In this document: positions 1 to 10,099 of the stretch, piece after piece | Numbering within the stretch: position 1 is the first letter of the stretch | How the letters are laid out: every line of letters starts with the position of its first letter | Source: Lottia gigantea | Lineage: Eukaryota; Mollusca; Gastropoda; Lottiidae | Reading direction: 5' to 3' | Assembly (NCBI RefSeq): GCF_000327385.1 | Contig: NW_008708646.1 | Span: forward strand, 1-64,000 | Length of the DNA stretch: 64,000 nt | Made by a program: the position numbers and the translations under genes | The notes under the pieces: model-generated | Database searches by the model: none | What the model was told of the DNA's origin: nothing | The model's input: only the letters and a program-made list of their open reading frames with translations

Positions 1-1080
1 TGAGTTTTGCTGTTGTTCCATGCATACGGTATTTTGCATTTTGTATTTAAAATCGGTACCCAGGTCGGTCGGTCCGTTCACATTATTGGTAATCGAATGA
101 GAATCTAGCATTAAGTCGATTTTTTTTTATTAAAGAATAAAAATTGTATATATATGTTTACGAAATGGGATGGACAACAAACAAATGCGTCTCCTTTTCT
201 ATTTTGTAATATAACTATGGTCCTTGGATTCGATTTATTAATGAAATAAGTGTTCATTTATAATGAAATAATGAATATGCCTATCAACTGACATCTTATG
301 CCATGTTAAACAGGATCTGGAATTTAGTTTTCAACCAATTATAAATCTTAGGGAGTATACTAGGTTGTAATTTTGTACTAATGACAAAGTTACGAAAGCA
401 TAGGCACAGGACTTATAACTTAGTGTGTAATTTGAAAGGAAAGAGTATTTCTAGTGTTATCGAATATCTTCACTACTCTTCTACATAAAAACTTTTGAAA
501 AACCGGACCGGGACACACTGTTAAAAAAACTGTTTTAGGGAGTCTGTAGAGCTCATAACTTATATGGACCAATTAAACTCGGTTTTTATTTTATATGTTC
601 TTTGTAACAAGATATACGTGTACAAATATTTTTACAAAAATTCGATTTTTAGTTTTCAGATTGATATGAAATTCACTCAACGGTGGCATTCCGCTTTTTT
701 GTAGGTAAAAGAATTTTTTTTTTGCTAAAATTTGTGATAAAAAGATATACCAAAATCTAGAAAAATGTGTCCCTGAATAATGAGAATTTTAACATAAGAA
801 ATCTAGCCGTTGAACGCCAAAACTATTCTATAAGCTAATGACGTAGGCTTAGGCTACACATTACATAAACTTTGTATTGTTTTTAGTAATTGCAAGAAAA
901 CTACTGTACGTATTTAAGCAAATTAAAAGCTTTATTTTAGAGAAATATATGTCGCCTAATTTTTCTGAAGGTTCCAACTAAAATTATTGAGCCATTAAAA
1001 AGACAAACATCAAAACTAGGTCAAACTAATTAATTAACGTATTGAAATAAAATTAAGTTTGATCCAGTAGATACATAGAT
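1..1080. other. AT-rich non-coding stretch, nothing recognised
   Basis: I see no coding frame of useful length, no RNA gene and no transposon terminus. The stretch is AT-rich with several homopolymer T and A runs. It is probably intergenic or intronic. Confidence 0.5.
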
Positions 1081-1084
1081 ATTA

Positions 1085-1500
1085 ATAGCGAAGAAAAAGG
1101 CGAGAAAGCGAGGAAAAAGGCGAGGAAAAAGACGAGAAGGCGAGAAAGCGAGGAAAAGGGCGAGAAGGCGAGAAAGCGAAGAAAAAGGCGAGAAAGCGAG
1201 GAAAATGCGAGAAAGCGAGGAAAAGGCGAGGAAAATTGCGAGGAAAAATGCGAGAAAAAAGGCGAGGAANAAGGCGAGAAAGCAAGAGTAAAAAAGGGAG
1301 AGGAAAAAGGCGAGGAGAAAGCGAGAGTAAAAAAGGCGAGAAGTCGAGAAAGCAGAGAACATTTTCCTCGCTTTCTCGCCTTTTTTCCCTTGCCTTTTTC
1401 CTCGCTTTTTCGCCTTTTTCCTCCTCTTTCCTCGCCTTTTACCTCGCCTTTTTCCACGCCATTTTCCTCGCATTTTTCCTCGCTTTCTCGTGGGCGAGAA
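1085..1500. repeat. Foldback minisatellite, GCGAGGAAAAAGGCGAGAAA type
   Basis: From about 1085 to 1358 the top strand is a tandem array of purine-rich units (variants of GCGAGGAAAAAGGCGAGAAA). From about 1359 to 1500 the same units appear in reverse complement (TTTTCCTCGCTTTCTCGCC). The two arms face each other almost without a spacer, so either strand can fold into a long hairpin. One ambiguous base lies at 1270. Open frames here on both strands, rich in Arg/Lys or Phe/Ser/Leu, are by-products of the repeat and not genes. A Harbinger transposase remnant begins directly after the right arm. Confidence 0.85.
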
Positions 1501-1513
1501 GTCGAGTTTAGAT

Positions 1514-2143
1514 ATGGCCGCAGCCGGCTTCCATAGACTTGCAGCTTCTCTGCTTGATGGAGGAAGAAACGTTGATTTTGGCAGGCCTAGGCCAGAGTTG
1601 ATAACCGCAAACGACGCTAGCGTTGTAGAAGGTTCTGGACACGTCTATGGCTACTGCGACCTCAATACTGGCACTACGAATGTCTCATGGCTGAACTAGC
1701 TGCTGAAGACATGGATGGGTATCGAAAATTTCAAAGAGTCCCTCCAGACATGTTTCATGAAATCCTTGGAGGAGTATAGGGCCCAGTATTTCAAGGAAAG
1801 ATACCTTCTTTAGGACAGCCCTTGAGCCAGGACTACGTCTGGTGCTGACACTGATATACCTGGCAACATGGAGTTTTTAACGATTCTATATCTAGGATTA
1901 TCCCTGAAGTATGTGAAGCAATCGTGAAGGAATATATTAGTGAAATGATGATCTGTCCTACCACTCCTGAAGGATGGAGCCAAGTAAGCGAGGGTTTCTC
2001 CCAAAGATGGAATTTTCACAACACCATCGGAGCATTGGATGGAAAACACATTCAACTACAAATGGTTTCACTCCATAATTCTGATGGCCCTCGTAGATGC
2101 GGATTACACGTTCATCTATGTTGATGTTGGTGCTGATGGAAGG
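1514..2143 (+). pseudogene. PIF/Harbinger transposase remnant (HARBI1-like)
   Basis: This is a decayed DNA-transposon transposase read across several frames. Around 1610-1745 is the family's N-terminal pattern, RFWTRLWLLRPQYWHYECL followed by MAELAAEDMDGYRKFQRVPP. The next frame gives KDTFFRTALEPGLRLVLTL and then IYLATWSF. From about 1888 come RIIPEVCEAIVKEY, a Trp-rich stretch and the DDE-domain segment TIGALDGKHI. After another frame change come ILMALVDADYTFIYVDVGAD, the usual segment after the first catalytic Asp. Internal stops and at least two frame changes show it is dead. The C-terminal third with the last catalytic residue is missing. A cut-and-paste endonuclease role is known for the family only. 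Confidence 0.85.
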
Positions 2144-2415
2144 TATGCTATAAAATGAATTTTATAAACAAGTATGTATTTATTATGAGATGTTGATTTT
2201 CACACTGTTAGTTCTTTCTCTGGATTTTTACATAATTAAATTCAAATTCCAAGTTTAAAACAAAGGTTATACGTCATGTCACCCATAACAGTTAAATCTC
2301 GACAGACATACTATGCCAATCTACATGAACCTGTCACCGATGTTAAAAAAGGAAATAAGTAAAAATGGCAAACTATTCCAAACATACATAATACACAGTA
2401 TACATAATAACTTAA

Positions 2416-2598
2416 AGGGAAACTGTCCCGTAATTTTATACTTTGATAGCTGATACTAATTAACGTGAAACGAATATGGTGTCATTACAATCTTCTAATT
2501 GATAACTCGTAATAGTGGACAAACATAAGGTCCGATTTCAATTTTCGGAAGCTGATATTATCAGCTATCAATGTATACAATTACGCGACTGATTCCCT
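2416..2598. mobile_element. 183-bp MITE with TAA target duplication
   Basis: The left end reads AGGGAAACTGTCCCGTAATT and the reverse complement of the right end reads AGGGAATCAGTCGCGTAATT. The similarity runs on for about 45 bases, through TATAC and TTGATAGCTGATA. TAA flanks both ends (2413-2415 and 2599-2601), which fits the 3-bp TWA target duplication of Harbinger elements. There is no coding capacity, so it would need a transposase in trans. It sits just downstream of a Harbinger transposase remnant, though a family link between the two is inference. Confidence 0.75.
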
Positions 2599-2731
2599 TA
2601 AAACCAACGATTGAAAAGTCATAAAACAATGGCACACCCACGACTCAACAGGTAAAACAGTAAATGCTTAAGAATTACACAACTTAAAAGTCACTTTGCC
2701 CATTTGGGTTCAATAGGCTACTGAAACTGAA

Positions 2732-3085
2732 CTAAGCTTCACCACTACTCACACTTGAAATTGTTGACATAAGATCCAGGGTACCATCAGACTGAGTGTC
2801 GGTTTCCATACTTTGCTCGGAAACAACTCTAGATATAATCGGCAAATGCTCGTTAACAGCTCTTGCTACTCCTACACCTCGTGCTGCTTGTGATGTCCCG
2901 AACATATGTCGAGTTTCCAGAGCCCCTTTTGCGAGCTCTGTGAGTTAATTACGAGTTTCACAACAGCCAAGTTTACCAGGAGTGCCTTCTGAGGGTATTA
3001 GGGTGGGACGTACTCCGCTCGCAACTCCTGAATTGATTAATTTCCACCCTCTTTGCAATGGATCTATGGTGTTGGTGTAAATGCA
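2732..3085 (-). pseudogene. Unrecognised coding remnant, C-terminal part
   Basis: Read on the minus strand from a good acceptor-like site at 3085 (pyrimidine-rich, ends AACAG), the frame runs to a stop at 2732-2734. It has one internal stop at about 2945. Its sequence is protein-like: PLQRGWKLINSGVASGVRP, then GTPGKLGCCETRN, then LAKGALETRHMFGTSQAARG, ending in a Ser/Thr-rich acidic tail. I do not recognise the family. It lies tail-to-tail with the Harbinger transposase remnant, so it could be a second gene of that element or a host gene fragment. Confidence 0.35.
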
Positions 3086-3089
3086 CTGT

Positions 3090-4413
3090 TACAGAGACAG
3101 GAAATTGGTCCACAGAGTGTTGAGGTCGAAATAATAGTCCCACCGAACCGGGCTGTTTTGGCGACGGAAAATTAGTTCTTTGTGTATTAAGATTGCTATA
3201 AGCCTGGTGGTATCGTGAAGGAAGTGTCAGATATCGTACGGTGGGCACTATTGTCGCCAATAATCACATGCTTCGTCGCATCTCCATGGACGCAATATAA
3301 GTGAAATGCATAGATTTATTAGAAACGTGCCTTGGGAACGCAATATTGTTGCGTAAATAGAAATTTGAGTGACTGTTGTAGATTATTCAATTTTATGTGA
3401 CTTTTTATTCACGTTATTCCGGCGTCCAAGTACATCCCAAATGGTCGCCGTCCGGTGTGACGGAGCTTGTAGGAGACTCCAGACAACGTGCGTAGTCGCC
3501 ATTGTCGCTGAGTCATGGCGTTTGTTTTGGACATTATGATTATGCTGTTTCTGTGCTATGCTATAAAACTGTCCTTTCATATTTCAGGTTACAGGACCGC
3601 TAGTAAGAAACCAATAAACGTGGTGGTAGTGCTGTTGGTAATCCTTTCTAAGCTCAAAGATTTCAATAAAAACGTCCTAAATAAAAAAAGTCTTGGCAAT
3701 TTAATTGAAATTGAAATTGAATTGATCTCCTATTGGAGCTACCAAACACACAAATCCCCTGCCAATTGACGATGCCTGACAATGTGTCAAGATATTATAT
3801 TTGCTGTTAGTTTACTATGATTTGAATGCAGAAATCACTGAATAATTAATTTTATCATAACACATTGTGATTTGTATACAATTCAGACACATCAGATATG
3901 TGAATATTTTATGAATTAACAATTACAACATGTGTATACTATCTATGACTTATTCAACTATATTTGTAAAGTGACTGAACGAAAGCGAATGTATTTATTC
4001 CTTTGTAAATGTAGCGAGGTTCGTGTTCGTAACAAGACAAAACAAGAAGGTGAAATCACACTTTAACTAACTAAGTAACTTTAAGTAACTAGAATACGAC
4101 CATATTATTCGAATAATATGGAAACATTCGCTGAAGGTAATGCCCCCTCAAAGTTCTCTAGGTGTACAGTTATTATGTTATTTGAAATTGCAATTGCCAA
4201 GAAGGCGATACAGGCTACAAAGTTTCCCGTGACAAAGGAACACACTGAAAATAAACTGGTGAGTTTTGTTCAATTTGATAACAGTAGTTTTATTTCAAAA
4301 GATAATGAAATTGTTCTTTTTTGTCTATCTGTTATATGCAGATTTATACAACATCGTGATAAGTATCAGTATAGAACAAACATTCTTTTGAAGTCATAAA
4401 ATGCACCTCTTAC
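3090..4413. other. No gene recognised
   Basis: The part around 3420-3545 is richer in GC than its surroundings. On the minus strand it has a short open frame beginning MSKTNAMTQRQWRLRTLSG, which could be a first exon, but nothing supports this. A plus-strand frame at 4118-4399 ends in a donor-like GTGAGT but has no recognisable domain. The rest is AT-rich and featureless. Confidence 0.3.
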
Positions 4414-4575
4414 CGTCACATACAATATCTGTTCCGGACCAAATACCATTTATGCATGTTCTTTGGGTGTCACCACTTGTGCGATAATAGCCTGTTTCGC
4501 ATTCTGTTCTGAATTCTGTCAGACTATTATTAGCTGAGCTAATTATAGCGTTTGGTATGAATAGTACAGGGCACT
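4414..4575 (-). CDS. Sushi (CCP) domain exon of an unassembled gene
   Basis: This is a single exon of 162 bases on the minus strand. The acceptor TATTTTAG precedes 4575 and the donor GTAAGAGG follows 4414. Both junctions are phase 1, as is usual for Sushi domain exons. The translation starts CPVLFIPNAIISSANNS, continues FRTECETGYYRTSGDTQ and ends RTCINGIWSGTDIVCD. It therefore keeps the four cysteines, the GYY segment and the NG-x-WSG motif of a complement-control-protein module of about 54 residues. Such modules mediate extracellular protein binding in complement factors, selectins and many matrix proteins. I found no partner exon, so the parent protein is unknown; it may lie partly outside the window. 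Confidence 0.75.
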
Positions 4576-4793
4576 CTAAAATACATAAAAGTCTTGATCT
4601 TACTAATAATAAATGAATACGGAGTTGTCAAAATTTGATGTTAATCGTGAATGTTATTGAAGGACTTCTGCATAGGCATATTCTGTTGTATCAACACGAT
4701 CGAATAACAACTCAAGTCTCCATGCAACCTGAGATTTTGTTATGCCATTAGAGACAGTTTAATTATATCTGACGTCAGCCTATCACATGATCA

Positions 4794-5055
4794 ATCAAAT
4801 GTGCGGACTACTACAGAGAAAGCTCAAGTGATGGCGAAGAGGAGTTCTTATTGTTGTTGTTATTATTACGTCGTAGACGTCGCAGACTGTCTGCAGCTAG
4901 TCGCAAGACATGGTGTAGGGTCTGGATACGAAGGAGACGACAGCAAGCAATATACCAAAACATGGTCAACGAGCTTAATGCAGAGGACCCAGATCAATTT
5001 CGTACTATGTTTCATCGTTTGGATAGGGACTCATATGAACGAAACAAGTTAAATT
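4794..5055 (+). pseudogene. Harbinger transposase N-terminal fragment
   Basis: A plus-strand frame begins with an acidic stretch (SSSDGEEE), a run of leucines and a run of arginines. It continues RVWIRRRRQQAIYQNMVNEL and NAEDPDQFRTMFHRLDRDSYE. This is the start of a HARBI1-like transposase, where a basic RRR-W/I-RRR segment precedes a conserved EDP-FR-MF pattern. The DDE catalytic domain does not follow, so it is a 5' fragment. Its sequence differs from the copy at 1.5-2.1 kb, so it is from another Harbinger lineage. Confidence 0.7.
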
Positions 5056-8000
5056 TTTTCCATGAAGTACGATTTAATAAAATCAAAGATAGCATTTGAA
5101 ACATGAAAATCAATTAACCTGGATAAAGCATATATTAAAAAAATCTGAAGAAATATTGTGTTTTATGCAAGTGTAAATTAATTTATTGATCATTTAGAGT
5201 ATTCTATTTGTTGAAGTCGGATAAGGATAATATTATTACTTTTTAATCTTTTATAAAAGAAGTCCACGGTCGTAAATCGTGATATAATTGAAAAATCATA
5301 TTTTATTTTCTCTCTAAAAGGGATCGTTAAAAATTCGGTCAATAATAATTAGAGGAATGACAAATTAGCGACACGTAATCAATTCTGGATCTATATAGTC
5401 TTTCAAAAGTATGTTGGGGCAATTATTCATTCTTGACTACCAAAGCAATTAGAGTACCAAACCAAACAAACACCAGAAATGGATATTTTGGAACTCACTA
5501 CGGATTTTTATATTGAAATCGAATAATTAATGGTAATTCTGACAAGAGTTGTCCATTATGTTTAAAACAATGGTAACGGATAGAATTTAGTGGAGTGTTA
5601 CAATAATCAATATCATAATCTGTTAACGTTAATTAGCAAAGAGAATACCACACTGCGCCATATTAACCCTGGCATTACACTAATTGTCATGGTCATAATT
5701 TTCAAATGAAAGCAAGTAAAATGCAACTTAGGGAAAAGTGCAATGTAAATCAGGTAGATTTCAATATTTGAATGTAATGGTCAGTTTTGTAATGAAATTA
5801 CTTTACCTCAACAATTACAGGACGTGACTTAAATGATTGTTAAGATTATGTTATGTGAAAGTACTTCGGAAGCTCAATTTATCCGTTTCATAGAAAGCTG
5901 TGAGGTACTTGATTTCAGACTAGAATCAAGCGCATACTTAATATTATGCTGAGAGTTTTGATTGCATGCTGATGAAGCTTGATATTCGTTATAAAACACA
6001 TTGAAACGCAGACGCAACTCTATTAATATCTCAGTCACACAGGCCAGTTTTTATTACCGTTCATGGCAATAACAATCTTGATTAGAGCGATTAAAATCGT
6101 CAATCTAGTTGATTTTGGATTCAGCACGCAGACACAAATACAGGTGTATCTTCAGTGCAACGAAATCCGATGGATCGGAAAAAGTCCTGTCGCAAGTTAC
6201 TAGCATGAGGCTTGGGGTGGCACTTTTATGAACAGATTCGATGTAGACGGTTTACAATCGCATTCACTGGTTTGATTATACGATCGTATTTGTATTGTGC
6301 CAACCGGATAGTTTTCAATAGCCCTTTAAATTTTACCATTATTTTTAGCACCTATTATATTATATTTACTATGACAATGTAATCAAACCAATTTGCAACC
6401 AAAATATTGTTAATTCCTAATTTATTTTAGTTATATTGGACATATCATTAAAATATCTGAAAACAATATTTCAGATCGTTTTAAAAAGTAACTATTATAG
6501 TTAATATTCAGACCAGTACAGACAGTGACTGAGCTCCACTCACTGGGATACATAGTATGTAAGTCCACAATTTACGGTCATCAAGAATCATCTACAATGA
6601 TTGGGACACTGGAAAGCAGTTACAGACATATTTTTATTTAGCTGAACCGGTTTCATAACACTACAAAAGTTTGGCAAATTAAGAGGTTAGGTGATCTGCA
6701 GTTTAAAAACTAGCGCACATGTCAAAACATATATTAATGGAGGAATTAAACAATTGCATTCTAATCAATGATCCTTCTGAATATCATTTACCTACCAGAT
6801 TTAACTCTTTCCACCCCATTCCACACTAATAAAAGAAGAATATGGATTCTACTCATGTTTAAATTCTTCCACAATAACAAGAATCACCATGTTCATATTC
6901 TCATACTTTTCGGTTGACTGAAAATCAAACAAAAGATCCATTAGACATCATATTAAAAATGTTGTGGTGATGATAAGACAACAATACGAAACCCATGCAT
7001 GTTCTTTATCTCAGGGTATCACTGTATATTACTTCTCAAAGAAAAATACGTCAACTTGGCAGGGGAAGGGAGGGGGGGGGGGGAGGGGGTGTCTCGGTCC
7101 ATTTTCCCCTTGTAGCCACAGGCCTAAGGCCTGCGTTTTCAGGTGTTAATCTTTACTGCATTTCCACTGCAGATGACGGTGTACGAGAAAGAGGTTAACT
7201 TTCACACAATTGTGGACTTATCGAACAATGAATTACTGAAAAATGAACTCCTTACTAGATGGACTTTTAGGATATGAAACAGTTAATTCGTTGTTCAGTA
7301 AGTTCATTCAGAGAGTATTGGCATCCTTCATTGCACTCAAGTATTGACATAATTTCTAAAATGCATCCCCTCCTGCGATATCCAGTAGTCTGTCTTTTGC
7401 CAGACTTTTGTTAGTTTGATGACCTGCTCCAAAATGAAGTTTGCAATCATGATGATATTTTGTATTCGCTGACAACAAATCACACTCAATTGAATTCAAA
7501 GTTATATTTTCCCATCATCTTTTCTGCGTTTAGCACCTTGAATCTCGTCGAGATGTTTTTTTTTCTGTTAAATGCTGATTTTTTCGTAAAGCTCAAAATG
7601 GAATTTAATATGTTTTTGTGATTACTTTCCTAAACCATTTTGAAAAGATTAGTTTTATAACATTTTCCCCCTTTTTTGTTCTAATGCTCCTAGACTACTG
7701 TTGAACATACTGAACAATTCAATTGGTATGAATTTGGTAGAGTACCAAATGACCTTCCCCACGTTCTTGTCATCTCATATAGGAAGATGGAATGTTGTCG
7801 TGACAGCAGGATTTTTGTAATTTTTTCGTAAAATGCTTAAGAACGATATACATCTTTACACCTTGTTCCTTTTGTTCAACATGGTGACAGTTACAGAAGT
7901 AAAACTTGATGATCTTAATTACAAGTTAAGTCATTTACGCTCGAATATAGCTCATTTATAAATCTTGAAAATCTTAATTACAAATTAATACAAGTTGTTC

Positions 8001-8394
8001 AAAACCTATTCTGAGAAATTAAAACCTTAAAACATACCTGACACGAATAATGCTTCTTCTCCAGAGTACGTTATAACATATTTTTAAAGAAGATATCAGT
8101 TATGAATGTATCAATACTTGATGGATATTATTGGATAGAAATCTGTAAAAATCAATAGTGAACGCACAGATCAATTAAATAACTAGATCCACAGGCTTCG
8201 CGTGGTTCTGAAGCAGTGCGTAACAGTTTTGATTTTACGCTTAAAACTGTGCCGCAAAGTATCGTAACAGTAACATAATTTTCTATCATAAAATTAACTG
8301 AATATAGATCTCCCAAACGCAAAGCATATTCGACAGATCGCTTCAACTCACATTGTTTTCAACAGTTGAAGGGAGCAAGCTCCGACAAACAACC
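5056..8394. other. No gene recognised; one poly-G tract
   Basis: AT-rich DNA without a supportable coding frame. The only marked feature is a G tract at 7060-7090 in which a run of 14 G is flanked by GGGAAGG and GAGGGGG. A GC-richer piece at about 8180-8350 may be the outer part of the repeat unit that follows. Confidence 0.35.
7060..7090 (+). repeat. Poly-G / G-quadruplex-prone tract
   Basis: About 30 bases are almost pure G on the top strand, with two A interruptions. Four or more G-runs of at least three bases occur within 30 bases, enough for an intramolecular G-quadruplex. It lies in non-coding DNA. Confidence 0.7.
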
Positions 8395-9700
8395 TTTATC
8401 TTTCAGACTACAAAAGGAACACCGACCTCTTTTTCAAGATAAAATTCATCAATTTAAAATGCCGCTAAAATCGGAAGTAAACACCGTACAATAAACGTTA
8501 ATATACCATTGGATAGATCTCGTCGAGAGCTATCAAAATTGTTCTGGTCACATGATCACCAAAGGTCAAGGTCACGATATACGACCCTTCAAAGTATTCA
8601 TATTTTTCAAACGGAAATAAATACAAAGCAAAATCAAAATTCAAAAATCGGTTCTCAAATATCATTTAGCAATCGATAGTAGATATCATAGATATCAAAT
8701 TTACACAAATTGGATTACACCCCGAGGTCCGATTTCGATTTATAGAAAATTACGCACGGTTAATATAAAAGAAAGTACAACATTTTCAAATATTAAAAAG
8801 CGCAATTTTGATCGAAATATCTAGTATTATATATCTTTACAAAGAGCAGATGATCACTAGTAAGATTCAATAAGAATTTTTGGTGTATGTAAATTAGGTC
8901 ACGTGTCAGAGCTCTTTGAAGATAAAAATCGTAATTTTCAATCGGCTATAAAACCGGAAGTAAACATTGCACAGCACAAATGAGTATATCACTGGATAGA
9001 TATCAACACGAGCAACAAATTTTGTTCAGGCCACAAGGTCACCAAAGGTCAAGGTCACCAAATAAGAGCCTTTGAAATTTTTGTCAATACTGAAATAGAA
9101 GAAAAGCAAAATCTAAATTCAACATTCGGCTTCCATACTTTTTTCGCAATCGATTGTGATATCCAAATATACCAAAATTATCAAAAGCGCTCTTTACCCT
9201 GAGGCCTCATTTTGAATTTTACAAAAGTTTGACATATCAATATGGCGGCTACACTGTTACTTCCGGGTAAGATTTTGTAATTAGAAGTTTTTTGTATGAC
9301 TATTTGTAACATATTGCAAAAAGAATTTTTGAACTATCTTCAAAATTCCGGAAGTTGAATTTTATATTTTACAAGCGAATAGCGTCAAAACCGGAAGTGA
9401 TATCGAAATATCGAAAATTAGTTTTTGTTCGCAATAAAAGTGTCTATCTGTATGTAAGTTTTCAAATTGATCGCAATAGAATTGTAGAAGTTAGATAAAA
9501 GGCTAAAAAACTCTAAAATTGGAGCTAAAAAAGTCATCTATTTTTTCAATTGCTATCATGTAGTCATTAGCGCGAAGTAATAAACAGTAAAGTTTGAGCA
9601 ATTTCAGATCAGTATTAAAGCTGATTAATGGAAAAAAATGAAAAAAAGCCATTGTCCACCGCCCATTTCCGGTTATTCAAATTGGTGCCAATTTACATTT
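8395..9700 (+). repeat. Dispersed repeat unit, copy 1 (CCGGAAGT/TCAAGGTCA-rich)
   Basis: This unit recurs about 2.06 kb downstream. Shared landmarks in the same order are AAAAAGCGCAAT, GGTCACCAAAGGTCAAGG, CTTCCGGGT, ATTGCAAAAAGAATTTTT, AAAACCGGAAGTGATATCG, TTGTAGAAGTT, TTAGCGCGAA and CATTTCCGGTT. Identity looks like about 70 percent. The part with the GGTCA motifs appears twice within this copy (near 8460-8580 and 8940-9070). TCAAGGTCA occurs at 8566-8574 and 9049-9057. No coding frame is present, and the element class is unknown to me. Confidence 0.75.
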
Positions 9701-9779
9701 TTAACAAATAGTAGTCAAATATTTTGACTACAAAACAGCAACAGGCAGTCTGTAGCATGATCCCTTCTTAGAAAACAAG

Positions 9780-9815
9780 CTTGGGTGAAATTCGAAAAAA
9801 AAAAAAAAAAACTGG
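9780..9815 (+). repeat. Poly-A tract, possible retroposon tail
   Basis: A run of 17 A at about 9797-9813 lies in the DNA separating the two copies of the neighbouring repeat unit. It could be the tail of a short retroposed sequence inserted between them, but no element body or target duplication is identifiable. Confidence 0.3.
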
Positions 9816-10099
9816 AGCCGTAAGCGCAACGACACTGAAGCAGTACGTTGCATTCTGGGAATGTATAATTGTGCTGAATTAATGACATTACACGAGCTTC
9901 TTCATAGCATTCCCTTTTATTACTTTGTAGATGTATTACAAGGATATATACCCCTTATGTTTCTAATAAAACTTTTCACTGGTCAACGATACAATTCTAA
10001 CACATTTTTAAATTATTTTTTCTAAAAATTAAAAAGTATCTTTTTAGAATTGATTTTTTTATTGTGAATTAGATCAGTCTCTTCCATATTTAGAATTTT

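Noticed and set aside
1030-1511. Arg/Lys-rich and Phe/Ser/Leu-rich frames
   Set aside because: They are low-complexity translations of the foldback minisatellite in opposite strands.
4118-4399. Open frame of 93 residues followed by a donor-like GTGAGT
   Set aside because: No domain, no partner exon and ordinary AT-rich composition; chance is likely.
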